This document shows, one piece after another, positions 48,726-56,999 of a DNA stretch of 64,000 nucleotides. The position numbers and the translations under genes were made by a program. Source of the DNA: Pseudomonas frederiksbergensis. Its GTDB lineage: Bacteria; Pseudomonadota; Gammaproteobacteria; Pseudomonadales; Pseudomonadaceae. How positions within the stretch are numbered: the stretch's first letter is position 1; every line of letters begins with the position of its first letter. The stretch spans positions 3,782,001 to 3,846,000 of the forward strand of contig NZ_CP142104.1 in NCBI RefSeq assembly GCF_035751725.1, given 5' to 3'. The notes beneath the pieces were generated by a model. The model saw only the letters and a list, made by a program, of their open reading frames with translations. It did not search any database and was not told the DNA's origin.

Positions 48726-49730
48726 ATGCCACCTAAAGACCTTCAAGCTAAGAAACGGCACCATCACGTTTGGGCTAATTATCTTGCTCGCTGGGGTAGC
48801 GGCACGAACAACGTTTTTTACACTACGAAGACTGGAAAAATTGGCCATGACAGCGTGCGAGCCATAGCTGTTGACAACTACTTCTACAAGACCACCATAC
48901 TTAACAACAAACATATTGAGATAATCAAAGGTTTTTCCCGCCAAAGCCCCAAGCGACTCCACCAACAGCACATGTCCTACCTCAATGGGTTCCTCAAAAT
49001 GCAAAAACTTGAGGCCATTTATCGTAGCTCCAATGTTCATAATCAGAAAGTCGAACTACACCTCCATGCGATGAGGTGCAACCTGCTGGAGGACCTCCAC
49101 GCATCTCATGAAGAGACAGCCTTACCTTTATTAGCTGCACTCGCTGAACAGAACCTTGATGTATTGCGAGACGAGCAGCAAATGATTGACTTCATGATCT
49201 TCTTCGGCCACCAGATCTCTCGCACTAAAACTTTCCGAGATAGCATTATCCATGTTTTGCCCCGGCGAAACGCCCTTGAGATTGAGGTAGCCGATGCGAT
49301 GGTGCACTCGTGGTGGTTTCTAAGCTACATGTTCGGAATGAGTCTCGGCCTCAGCTTTTTCGCAGGCCGTTACAAAGATATACATGCATTACTGATAAAT
49401 CATACAGCGCTACCTTTCATTACCTCCGACCAGCCTATTGTCAATGTGCATTCTTGTGTATCAGAAACGGAATTCGCAGCACCTGAGCACTCCGACTTTT
49501 ACTACCCTATTTCTCCGCAGGTTGCTTACATAATCTGTGATTCCGAGCGGTTCACGCCGGGAAAAAATGAGGTTGATGAAGCCACCGTCCTGGAACTCAA
49601 TACCAAAGTTGCGTCCCAATCTCTGGCGCACATCATAGGTGATACCGAGAGCGCCATTCAGCCCTTAAAAAAATACGTCGGACGGCGGTATCAAAGAAAT
49701 CGAACGGCCGTGCCCCTTTGCTCTTGCTAA
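48726..49730 (+). CDS. DUF4238 family protein
   Basis: 334 residues. The DUF4238 signatures are the N-terminal RHHHVWANYLARWG and the later LPFITSDQPIVN; YYPISPQVAYII follows. The family is widespread in mobile elements and defence islands; its function is not known, and an activity cannot be read from the motifs. ATG48726 is preferred over TTG48720. Transcribed with the flanking cargo genes. Confidence 0.75.
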   Translation: MPPKDLQAKKRHHHVWANYLARWGSGTNNVFYTTKTGKIGHDSVRAIAVDNYFYKTTILNNKHIEIIKGFSRQSPKRLHQQHMSYLNGFLKMQKLEAIYRSSNVHNQKVELHLHAMRCNLLEDLHASHEETALPLLAALAEQNLDVLRDEQQMIDFMIFFGHQISRTKTFRDSIIHVLPRRNALEIEVADAMVHSWWFLSYMFGMSLGLSFFAGRYKDIHALLINHTALPFITSDQPIVNVHSCVSETEFAAPEHSDFYYPISPQVAYIICDSERFTPGKNEVDEATVLELNTKVASQSLAHIIGDTESAIQPLKKYVGRRYQRNRTAVPLCSC

Positions 49731-49763
49731 AAACAATGACTTCTATGGGCTATTGGATTAAAA

Positions 49764-49892
49764 ATGAGATCCCTTACTAATACGCCAGATCCGAAAGTTC
49801 CAAGACTGCTTGAGTCTTACCGTCGCGCGGAGGGCATTCCTGAATGTTACTGTATCGCCTATGCTTCTCCTAAGGGGAACAACCACCTATGA
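49764..49892 (+). CDS. Possible 42-residue protein coupled to DUF4365
   Basis: MRSLTNTPDPKVPRLLESYR continues to a TGA that overlaps the ATG of the DUF4365 gene (ATGA). No clear ribosome-binding site. The coupling is suggestive, but the ORF may be chance. Confidence 0.3.
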   Translation: MRSLTNTPDPKVPRLLESYRRAEGIPECYCIAYASPKGNNHL

Positions 49893-50803
49893 GCAAATAT
49901 ATCAACACTGAGCGCGTAGGAATTAACGCAGTCTCAACCACCGTCACCAGTGAGCTCAACTGGATATTTAGGGAGCAGCCCATTGTCGACATGGGGATTG
50001 ATGCACAAATAGAGTCAGTTCAGGATGGCACCCCATCTGGAAAATTAATCGCAATCCAAATTAAATCAGGGAGGGGAAATTTTTCAGAATCTAAGGACTC
50101 GCTAACCTATTACGGTGATTTAGTCCACCTCAACTATTGGACAAACCACTCTCTACCTGTAATCATAGTGGCTCATCTCCCAGATACTAACGTTACACTC
50201 TGGCAGCATGTATGCAAAAAAAACATTCGAAAAACCCCGAAAGCTTGGTCTATCAAAATACCAAAAAACAATATATTTAATCGCAACTCCTTACCCCGTC
50301 TATCGGAAATCATCGATGGCCCACCACACGAACAAAAACTACGACGACTCACATTAGACTTAGAAGTGATGAAACTCATAAAATCGGGATACAAGGTCTC
50401 GGTCGGCTTTGACCACTGGTACAACAAAAGTCTAGGACGTTCAGATATAGAGATTTTTGCGTACGACAAAGATGGAAATGAAACGCTTGCTAGAGAGTGG
50501 TTCCAATACTATGTCTGCTCTAACCCAAAAGAACTAATGAAATTAATTTTCCCCTGGGCCACAGCCAAAGTGGATATAGAATTTTATGAAGAAAACGATG
50601 AGTATGAAGAATCCGATCATGAAAGAATGATGCGAGCAACGGATATTGACAATGGTTTTGAGCCCTACGTTCCTAACCCAAGCGATATCTACCCATACAG
50701 TGACTCCGCTGGCGAGGTTGCCTCATATCGAGTCCGTTTATTCTTAAATGATTTAGGCAAAAGCTTTTTGGTGTTGAATGATTATCTAGAACTGGAGGCA
50801 TAG
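49889..50803 (+). CDS. DUF4365 nuclease-like protein
   Basis: 304 residues. The N-terminal ~150 residues are DUF4365, a PD-(D/E)xK nuclease-related fold: DMGIDAQIE (Asp38 as metal ligand) is followed by AIQIKSG (Gln57-x-Lys59). A C-terminal ~150-residue region of unknown fold follows, rich in acidic residues (EENDEYEESDHE). DUF4365 is found fused to or beside NTPases in defence systems. AT-rich codons. Overlaps a possible short upstream ORF. Convergent with umuC. Confidence 0.78.
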   Translation: MSKYINTERVGINAVSTTVTSELNWIFREQPIVDMGIDAQIESVQDGTPSGKLIAIQIKSGRGNFSESKDSLTYYGDLVHLNYWTNHSLPVIIVAHLPDTNVTLWQHVCKKNIRKTPKAWSIKIPKNNIFNRNSLPRLSEIIDGPPHEQKLRRLTLDLEVMKLIKSGYKVSVGFDHWYNKSLGRSDIEIFAYDKDGNETLAREWFQYYVCSNPKELMKLIFPWATAKVDIEFYEENDEYEESDHERMMRATDIDNGFEPYVPNPSDIYPYSDSAGEVASYRVRLFLNDLGKSFLVLNDYLELEA

Positions 50804-50818
50804 TGAAACGCCTCCTTG

Positions 50819-52096
50819 TCAATTACAACTAACTTTCCAAAGTTGATTTAGCTTAGTTGTAAAGCTCTGACTCATCATCTCGCGCCGCATCCCCCAGAGA
50901 GGATCAACCGGCACACTGGCCGAACGCAACGTCCCTCTGCCCCATCGCTCGTTGATCTGGTCCAACACTGCCATCAGTCTCGTGGCGTCAGTAGGCTGGG
51001 TATTTGCGAACAGATCGTCTGTATACTCTCCTGGCTGGCAAAGGTTCACCAGCAGTACCTCTGCCTTGCTGTACTTGAACCCCGGCCTAAACACTCGATC
51101 AAGCGCATCCACCGCAGCTTTCGTCAGCAAACGCACATCATCAGTCGGATACGGCAGATCAATTAGCACGCCCTTGGAATATTTCGCCTCCTCCGGGTTG
51201 AACATACCGGTGCGGATACTGACGCGAATCTTCTTGCAAAGTGACTTCTGCGCTCTGAGCTTCTCCGAAGCCCGCATCATGTAAGTGGCTACCGCCTCCT
51301 TGATGGAAGCCAATTCCGTGAGCCGCTTCCCAAACATCCGGCTACAACAGATCTCCTGCTTCGGCGGGTCCGGCTCGTCCAGCTCCAGGCACGGCGTGCC
51401 GCCCAGCTCGCGGGCGGTCTTCTCGATCAGTACGCTGAACTTCTTGCGCAGTGTCCACGGGTCGGCCTTCGCCAGGTCCATCGCTGTCTTGATGCCCATG
51501 GTATCCAGATGCAATTTCATCTTGCGACCGACTCCCCAGACTTCGGACACGTCGGTGTTGCGCAGCACCCAATCGCGCTTGAACGGGTCGCAGATATCGA
51601 CCACGCCGCCCGTTTGCACCTGGAGTCGCTTGGCCGTGTGATTCGCCAGCTTTGCCAGGGTTTTCGTGTGAGCGATTCCCACCCCAACAGGGATGCCAGT
51701 GCAGCGCAGCACGTGGCCGCGGATCTTTCGGCCAAGGGCATCCCGGCCATCAATGCCGGTCAGATCCGCGAAGGCTTCGTCGATGCTATAGACCTCAACT
51801 GCGGGCACCATCGATTCAATGAGGGACATGACGCGCTCGCTCATATCCCCATAGAGCGCGTAATTGGACGAGAACGGGACGATGCCGTGTTTCTGCAGCT
51901 TGTGCTTAATCTGGAAATACGGCTCGCCCATCTTCACGTAGGGCTTGGCATCGTAGCTGCGAGCGATCACACAGCCGTCGTTGTTGCTCAGCACTACAAT
52001 GGGCACGCGGGCCAGGTCCGGACGGAACACTCTTTCGCAACTGGCGTAAAAGCTGTTGCAGTCGATCAGGGCGAAAACGGGCTGGGCTTTAGACAT
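50819..52096 (-). CDS. umuC: UmuC-like Y-family DNA polymerase V catalytic subunit
   Basis: 425 residues. The catalytic carboxylates lie in ALIDCNSFYASCE and YSIDEAFADLTG; VLSNNDGCVIARSYDAK is typical of UmuC/RulB. Performs error-prone translesion synthesis with UmuD'. Overlaps the end of umuD by 8 bases, so the two are co-translated. The prophage location parallels plasmid and prophage umuDC cassettes known in pseudomonads. Confidence 0.95.
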   Translation of the reverse strand: MSKAQPVFALIDCNSFYASCERVFRPDLARVPIVVLSNNDGCVIARSYDAKPYVKMGEPYFQIKHKLQKHGIVPFSSNYALYGDMSERVMSLIESMVPAVEVYSIDEAFADLTGIDGRDALGRKIRGHVLRCTGIPVGVGIAHTKTLAKLANHTAKRLQVQTGGVVDICDPFKRDWVLRNTDVSEVWGVGRKMKLHLDTMGIKTAMDLAKADPWTLRKKFSVLIEKTARELGGTPCLELDEPDPPKQEICCSRMFGKRLTELASIKEAVATYMMRASEKLRAQKSLCKKIRVSIRTGMFNPEEAKYSKGVLIDLPYPTDDVRLLTKAAVDALDRVFRPGFKYSKAEVLLVNLCQPGEYTDDLFANTQPTDATRLMAVLDQINERWGRGTLRSASVPVDPLWGMRREMMSQSFTTKLNQLWKVSCN

Positions 52097-52514
52097 GGCT
52101 GCGCACGCTGCAGGTGATGACGCCCCAGATGACCAACTCGTCGCCCTCGAGCACGTACCTCGGTGGATACTTTGGGTTCTCCGACAGGAGAATCACCTCC
52201 TTCCCACGGATGCAGAGGCGTTTGCATACGGGTTCGTTGTTCAGCAGCGCCACGACGATGTGGCCATGCGCAGGTTCCATCGCACGATCCACAACGGCTA
52301 GGTCCCCTTCAAAAATCCCAGCGCCTTGCATGCTCTCCCCTGCGATGGAAACCAGGTAGACATGCGGGGCGCGAATGTTCAGAACCTCATCCAATGAGAT
52401 GTGCGCTTCGATGTGGTCCGCCGCCGGGGACGGAAACCCGGCAGGCACTCGAAACGAACACAAGGGCAGCTTCAAGCCACCCTCGGCAATAGGGCCTAGA
52501 ATTGAATAGCTCAT
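52089..52514 (-). CDS. umuD: UmuD-like self-cleaving SOS protein
   Basis: 141 residues of the S24 family. The cleavage site is A-G in VPAGFPSPAADHIE; Ser lies in IAGESMQGAGI and Lys in EPVCKRL. RecA-stimulated cleavage yields UmuD', the accessory subunit of polymerase V. No helix-turn-helix, so it is not LexA. Start ATG52514 (MSYSILGPIAEGG). A LexA box lies 19 bases upstream. Confidence 0.92.
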   Translation of the reverse strand: MSYSILGPIAEGGLKLPLCSFRVPAGFPSPAADHIEAHISLDEVLNIRAPHVYLVSIAGESMQGAGIFEGDLAVVDRAMEPAHGHIVVALLNNEPVCKRLCIRGKEVILLSENPKYPPRYVLEGDELVIWGVITCSVRSHV

Positions 52515-52532
52515 GACGCACGATCCGAAATG

Positions 52533-52575
52533 CTGTACGAACATACAGTTAACTTTGTACAAGGTGCGCGGTCAA
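52533..52575 (-). promoter_or_regulatory. LexA-controlled promoter of umuDC
   Basis: In minus orientation TTGACC (52575-52570) and TTAACT (52552-52547) are 17 bases apart. The LexA box CTGTATGTTCGTACAG (52548-52533), with CTG and CAG 10 bases apart, overlaps the -10 end, so LexA would block RNA polymerase. Confidence 0.75.
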
Positions 52576-52611
52576 TTTTGTATAGGAAAAATCTGACAGG
52601 CGGGACAGCTC

Positions 52612-53313
52612 ATGTGCGGGAGATTCGTGCAGTACGACGGGATGGCCGTGTTTATGGAGGAGCTAGGCCCTCAACTGCCATTGTTCGGCGGGTACGACGC
52701 GGAGCCGATCAGCCGGTACAACGTGGCTCCGACGACCCGCGTACAGATCCTGCACAGCACAGAGGCAGGCGTTCATATCACGCCAGTGAGATGGGGATGG
52801 GCGCCCTTTTGGGCGAAGGGGAAACGTCCGGATCCGATTAATGCAAGGATCGAGACCGTTACAACGGGAAAGTTTTTCAAACAGCTTTGGCCGGCCGGGC
52901 GCGCACTGGTGCCCAGCGAGGGCTGGTATGAGTGGGTTAAAGACCCAAGTGATCCAAAGAAAAAGCAGCCGTATTTTATTCGCTTGAAAGATCAAAAGCC
53001 GATGTTCTACGGGGCGCTCGCACAGGCCCGTCCAGGGCTGAACGAGCGCGACGGCGACGGCTTTGTGATTATTACCGCGTCCTGCGAACAGGGCATGGTG
53101 GATATCCATGATCGCAGGCCGCTGGTGTTATCACCTGAAGAAGCCAGGCAATGGCTGGATCCAGATCTCAGTCCAGCGCAGGCAGAGGAAATAGCTAAAA
53201 ACCGCTCCCGGCCGGAAACGGATTTCGAATGGTATGCCGTGGGCAAAGAGGTGGGGAACGTCAAAAACCAGGGAGCACAGTTGTTGCTCCCCTGGAGTTC
53301 GGAAGAAAATTAA
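52612..53313 (+). CDS. SOS response-associated peptidase (YedK/HMCES)
   Basis: 233 residues. The catalytic Cys2 follows the start Met (MCGRF), Asn lies in RYNVAPTT, Glu in PSEGWYEW and His in VDIHDRRP. YedK/HMCES forms a thiazolidine cross-link with abasic sites in single-stranded DNA. Divergent from umuDC, so the LexA box at 52533 may also influence it. Its stop overlaps that of the next minus-strand gene. Confidence 0.93.
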   Translation: MCGRFVQYDGMAVFMEELGPQLPLFGGYDAEPISRYNVAPTTRVQILHSTEAGVHITPVRWGWAPFWAKGKRPDPINARIETVTTGKFFKQLWPAGRALVPSEGWYEWVKDPSDPKKKQPYFIRLKDQKPMFYGALAQARPGLNERDGDGFVIITASCEQGMVDIHDRRPLVLSPEEARQWLDPDLSPAQAEEIAKNRSRPETDFEWYAVGKEVGNVKNQGAQLLLPWSSEEN

Positions 53314-53501
53314 GCCTGACTGCGTTGATCCTGGAGGCGGGCCGCCTCTGGGAATCCCACCCAGCGTGCATCCTGGTCCAACCCCCGCCCAGCCAGAACC
53401 ACCCCTGCCCAGTGGTTGAGATCTACCTCTCCGCGTGCTACCGCTGCAAGCAGAGCGGAGGGAAAGATATTCAAGTATTTGTCAGCGGTTTCGGTTTCCA
53501 T
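53310..53501 (-). CDS. Small prophage protein
   Basis: 63 residues from ATG53501 with AAGG about 5-8 bases upstream. Starts METETADKYLNIFPSALLAA, followed by VLAGRGLDQDARWVGF. It resembles short proteins found near lysis genes of pseudomonad prophages, though the name is not known. Downstream of dam. Confidence 0.6.
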   Translation of the reverse strand: METETADKYLNIFPSALLAAVARGEVDLNHWAGVVLAGRGLDQDARWVGFPEAARLQDQRSQA

Positions 53502-53584
53502 GGCCTTTGTCCTTCGTTTGTGTGACCACAGTAACGCTCCAGCGTAATCACATAGCAAGCGGATCTGATCGAGCGCGACAACCA

Positions 53585-54379
53585 TTAGAACAGCCCTCCC
53601 AACGCCGCCGGCTCCCAGTTCATGATCACCAGTTCACCGCTGACCTCCGCCTTGCCCTGACGCTGGTTCGTGTTGCTATACCGAATGTCCAACGTCTCGA
53701 AGTGAAAGCCCTGGAACACACGCCGGATGTCCGGGTGATCGTTGATGCTGACCATTACCTTGCCCTTGCAGCGGCGCATAAAGTCAGCCATCCGCTCGTA
53801 ATTCTCGAACGGGAAATCCACGCCATATCCAGCGGTCTGCCAGTACGGTGGGTCCATGTAGTGGAACGTGTGAGCGCGGTCGTAGCGCTCAGCACAATCG
53901 AGCCAGGGGAGGTTTTCGACGTAGGTGCCGGACAGTCGCTGCCACGCGGCCGAGAGGTTCTCCTCGATCCGCAGCAGGTTGATGGCCGGGCCAGTGGTCG
54001 CGGTTCCGAACGTCTGCCCGGTGACTTTGCCGGCGAAGGCATGGTGCTGCAGATAGAAGAACCGGGCGGCGCGCTGGATGTCGGTGAGGGTTTCAGGACG
54101 AGTCAATTTCTGCCACTCGAATACCTGGCGCGAGCTGAGCGCCCATTTGAACTGGCGCACGAATTCTTCCAGATGGTTCTGCACGACACGATAGAGCGTC
54201 ACCAAGTCGCCGTTGATATCGTTCAGGACTTCAACGGGAGCGGCCTGGGGTCGCATGAAGTAAAGCGCGGCACCGCCGGCAAAGACTTCGACATAGCATT
54301 CGTGAGGCGGAAAAAGCGGAATGAGGCGGTCGGCTAGGCGACGTTTGCCGCCCATCCAAGGAATGATGGGTGAAGACAT
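53585..54379 (-). CDS. DNA adenine methyltransferase (Dam type)
   Basis: 264 residues. The SAM-binding motifs are PWMGGKRRL and VEVFAGGAALYF; the catalytic DPPY is in YMDPPYWQ. Class D12 N6-adenine methylase; target site likely GATC by family but not certain. Sits at the end of the lysis cassette. ATG54379 (MSSPIIPWMGG) is preferred over a 43-codon extension. Confidence 0.9.
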   Translation of the reverse strand: MSSPIIPWMGGKRRLADRLIPLFPPHECYVEVFAGGAALYFMRPQAAPVEVLNDINGDLVTLYRVVQNHLEEFVRQFKWALSSRQVFEWQKLTRPETLTDIQRAARFFYLQHHAFAGKVTGQTFGTATTGPAINLLRIEENLSAAWQRLSGTYVENLPWLDCAERYDRAHTFHYMDPPYWQTAGYGVDFPFENYERMADFMRRCKGKVMVSINDHPDIRRVFQGFHFETLDIRYSNTNQRQGKAEVSGELVIMNWEPAALGGLF

Positions 54380-54527
54380 TTTTTGCAAGACCTTACTGTA
54401 TGGATAAACAGGTGCTAGACTCGCCGCGCTTTGTGCACGGAGCAGGAGCCTTGGCTGGACTTGCAGGGACATCTGCAGGGACGGCGACCGGGCCGGATGT
54501 TGGCGCATCCGGCCCGGTCGCTCCTTT

Positions 54528-55070
54528 TCACTTCGGTGTTGAAACTTCTTTGGCGTAGGCTTGGCAGGCCGCCAGGGCTATCAGCCCCCGGTCGCCGGCA
54601 TCGGTGATTCCGATAATTCGTTGAGCATGCGCCGGGTCAAGTCGGGCGCGTGTGGCTCCATGAACCACGCCGCCGGAGCTGGTGGTGGCTGGCACTGCAC
54701 AACCGTTGGCGGTATCGGTGGCATCGAGTAGGACTGACAGCCGGACATCAGCAGTAGCGAGGCGATCACGTAGGCGATCCTGATCACGTTGGGCATCGGT
54801 TAGGGCTCGATAGTGGGTTTGGTCATTGGCGACCAGCCGCTGTTCCAGGGCCAGGCGCTTGTCCTGCTCGGCGCGCTGCAGCGCGGTCGAGGCCAGGGTG
54901 ATTTGGTTGAGGGTTTCGGTGTGGAGCCGGGCTTGTTTTTCGAGCTGCTGCCCGTATCGCCAGCCCTGGACCGTCCAGGCGATGACCGCCGAAGTGGCGA
55001 CCAGAGCGAACAGTAGAAACCCGGCGGCCAGCACGCGGTATTGCAGCGGGATCAGGTCGACGAGACGCAT
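54528..55070 (-). CDS. Rz-like spanin (inner-membrane subunit)
   Basis: 180 residues. One N-terminal membrane helix (RVLAAGFLLFALVATSAVIA), then a long periplasmic coiled coil (QLEKQARLHTETLNQITLA). With Rz1 it should fuse inner and outer membranes at lysis. Overlaps the endolysin by 19 bases; ATG55070 is chosen over ATG55094. Confidence 0.85.
   Translation of the reverse strand: MRLVDLIPLQYRVLAAGFLLFALVATSAVIAWTVQGWRYGQQLEKQARLHTETLNQITLASTALQRAEQDKRLALEQRLVANDQTHYRALTDAQRDQDRLRDRLATADVRLSVLLDATDTANGCAVPATTSSGGVVHGATRARLDPAHAQRIIGITDAGDRGLIALAACQAYAKEVSTPK
54581..54796 (-). CDS. Rz1-like lipoprotein nested in Rz
   Basis: 71 residues wholly inside Rz in another frame. The signal peptide has lipobox LLLMSGC, then a proline-rich mature part (PPIPPTVVQCQPPPAPAA). 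This nested, proline-rich lipoprotein layout is the classic Rz/Rz1 arrangement. Confidence 0.82.
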   Translation of the reverse strand: MPNVIRIAYVIASLLLMSGCQSYSMPPIPPTVVQCQPPPAPAAWFMEPHAPDLTRRMLNELSESPMPATGG

Positions 55071-55615
55071 AACACCGCCCTCGCCCGCTCCCACAGTTGC
55101 AGGCGATCTGCCAAGCCGTTGAGCCCGCCGTTGATTTTCCGGGTGATCATTTCGAACTCATCCCGATCAGCCAGCACGTTCAGCTCCCTGACCCACCAGA
55201 ACCACGCAGCCGACTCGGCCGCCCATTGGGGCAGTTCCAACAGTTCGGGCGTGCGCAACAGGCGCTCGTCGCCGAACAGCGCCAAGCTGCAGCGCAGGTA
55301 GTTGTTGCGCCCCGTCACTTGGATCAAGCCGCGACCGCGATAGCGCTGGCCATCTCCGTCGGGCTCGGGGGAGTTGCCGAGTTTCGAAGCCAGCGAACCG
55401 GTGTCGTATTTGCTGAGGTACTGATCGCCGCCCAGCTCCCGCACGTACTGCAGTTGGCCGGACTCATGCCCAACCTGGGCCAGGAATGCCGCCTGCCGCT
55501 TGGGCGTATCGATCTGTCGGTGTGCCATGGCGGCGTTCAGGGCCGATACGAAAACGCCCGCTTGGCGGCGGGCGTTGGGCATGATGCGCAGTAGTTGCTG
55601 CTCGGTGAGTGGCAT
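55052..55615 (-). CDS. GH19-family endolysin
   Basis: 187 residues. Chitinase-like GH19 motifs are FLAQVGHESGQLQYV (catalytic Glu), YRGRGLIQVTGRNNY and ITRKINGGLNGL. Cleaves peptidoglycan glycan strands. No signal peptide, so it needs a holin, not seen in the window. GGAG lies about 5 bases before the ATG, immediately after a terminator-like hairpin. Confidence 0.92.
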   Translation of the reverse strand: MPLTEQQLLRIMPNARRQAGVFVSALNAAMAHRQIDTPKRQAAFLAQVGHESGQLQYVRELGGDQYLSKYDTGSLASKLGNSPEPDGDGQRYRGRGLIQVTGRNNYLRCSLALFGDERLLRTPELLELPQWAAESAAWFWWVRELNVLADRDEFEMITRKINGGLNGLADRLQLWERARAVLCVSST

Positions 55616-55624
55616 GGAGGCTCC

Positions 55625-55648
55625 AAAAAAAGCCCGCTCGATGGCGGG
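55625..55648 (-). terminator. Terminator-like hairpin between gpD and endolysin
   Basis: A 5-bp GC stem, CCCGC/GCGGG, with a 6-base loop is followed in minus orientation by CTTTTTTT. It ends only ten bases before the endolysin start. Confidence 0.7.
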
Positions 55649-55681
55649 TTGCGGTTGTGTTTGAGGTGGTGCTGAGTGCGC

Positions 55682-56728
55682 TTAAAGCTGGACGACCTTG
55701 ACCGGCTTGGCTTCCTTCTTCTTTTTCTTACCTTTGGCATTGGCCTTGCCCTTCTTGCCGCCGTTGCATTCGACAACGGTGGTCCAGCCGGCGGGTGTGA
55801 ATAACTGCTCTACCGCGTCCGCCAGATACTCCCCGTCGAGGCCCGGCTTGATGCCCTGGACCACAATCAGTCGTTCGGCGAAGACGTCAGTTCGCCCAGC
55901 CATCTCCAAGCGCACCCCGGCAGTGCTGCGGTTGAACGCGGCCAAGCGCGCCTTGGCGGCCTGCTCGGCGGCGGACTTGTTCGGGTAGATATGCCGGTCG
56001 GTGTGGACCGCAGGAAGGCCGTCGGGCAGCTCATCATTCCCCAGCTCGACCACCTGCAGGGCGCCCGTTTTCTTGTTCTGGTGTTTGGTGCGCACGGCCT
56101 TTTGCGTGTTGCGATCACCAAAGCGGAATTGATAACGGCTCAAGTCGGCGCGACGAAGCACTACGGGGCTCAGATTCTTGCCGCTAGCGGTTTGGTTACC
56201 CTGGCGAGGCATCACCAGCAGCTTGCCGTCAGCCAGCTTGGCGGTGCAGTCGTATTGCTTGGCCAGCCGGGTGATAAAGTTGAAATCCGATTCGTTGAGC
56301 TGGTCGGCGCGGGGCACTTTGGTCTGGACCGGGCATACCGGCTGCCAACCATTGCGGGCGGCCACATCTCGGACGATCTGCTGCAACGGTACGTTTTCCC
56401 AAGACCCGCTGCGCACAGTCTTTCCGCTACCCCGCATGTCGCTCGCTTTGCCCCGAATGCGCAGTGTGTCCGGAGGACCGGATACCTCCACCTCATCCAC
56501 GGTGTACTGACCCAAACGGGTCAGAGCCTTTCCGGCGTAGCCCAGGTACACCTCAATACGTGCGCCACGCGTCGGTAACGTGACCGCTTGATCACGGTCA
56601 TCAATGCGCAGCTCGAAGTCGTCCGACTCCATGCCGGGCTTGTCCGAGGTGCGCAACTCCAGCAGACGATCGTTGATCAGCGCGGTGATGTCCTTGCCGT
56701 CCGCGACGATGCGAAAGGTAGGCTTCAT
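55682..56728 (-). CDS. Phage late control / tail protein gpD
   Basis: 348 residues of the P2 gpD family, which forms the hub of the baseplate. Motifs: PTFRIVADGKDITALINDRL, NESDFNFITRLAKQYDCTAK and the C-terminal basic tail KKGKANAKGKKKKKE. ATG56728 is 8 bases after GGAG. Confidence 0.88.
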   Translation of the reverse strand: MKPTFRIVADGKDITALINDRLLELRTSDKPGMESDDFELRIDDRDQAVTLPTRGARIEVYLGYAGKALTRLGQYTVDEVEVSGPPDTLRIRGKASDMRGSGKTVRSGSWENVPLQQIVRDVAARNGWQPVCPVQTKVPRADQLNESDFNFITRLAKQYDCTAKLADGKLLVMPRQGNQTASGKNLSPVVLRRADLSRYQFRFGDRNTQKAVRTKHQNKKTGALQVVELGNDELPDGLPAVHTDRHIYPNKSAAEQAAKARLAAFNRSTAGVRLEMAGRTDVFAERLIVVQGIKPGLDGEYLADAVEQLFTPAGWTTVVECNGGKKGKANAKGKKKKKEAKPVKVVQL

Positions 56729-56741
56729 GGGTGACACTCCA

Positions 56742-56771
56742 GAAAAAGGAAACCCCGCACAGGGCGGGGTT
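56742..56771 (-). terminator. Terminator-like hairpin between gpX and gpD
   Basis: An 8-bp stem, AACCCCGC/GCGGGGTT, with a 5-base loop is followed in minus orientation by TCCTTTTTCT. Confidence 0.75.
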
Positions 56772-56792
56772 CATGAAACGCGACGGCATGGA

Positions 56793-56999
56793 TTAGTCCC
56801 ATAACTGAACCTCCTCCAAGGTCTGCGCCGGCAGATCCGACAGCAGGATGATCACGCCAGCACGAAACGGTTGAGGCTCATCGGCGAGGCCTTGATTGGC
56901 GGCAAGCACGGCTTCCACCGTGCCGTTCAGATGGCCGTAATAGTGATGACAGACGGTGTCCAACAGATCCCCGTCAGACGTTCTGCAGGTCGTTGCCAT
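56793..56999 (-). CDS. Phage tail protein X (LysM-like)
   Basis: 68 residues. DGDLLDTVCHHYYGHLNGTV is the P2 gpX LysM-like pattern; ends in TLEEVQLWD. Overlaps gpU by 26 bases. Placed between gpU and gpD as in P2. Confidence 0.9.
   Translation of the reverse strand: MATTCRTSDGDLLDTVCHHYYGHLNGTVEAVLAANQGLADEPQPFRAGVIILLSDLPAQTLEEVQLWD

Noticed and set aside
48549..49040. 163-codon minus frame
   Set aside because: Overlaps the start of the DUF4238 gene, which has recognisable motifs and a better start.
53502..53585. 28-codon extension of the small prophage protein at 53310
   Set aside because: The internal ATG53501 has a better ribosome-binding site.
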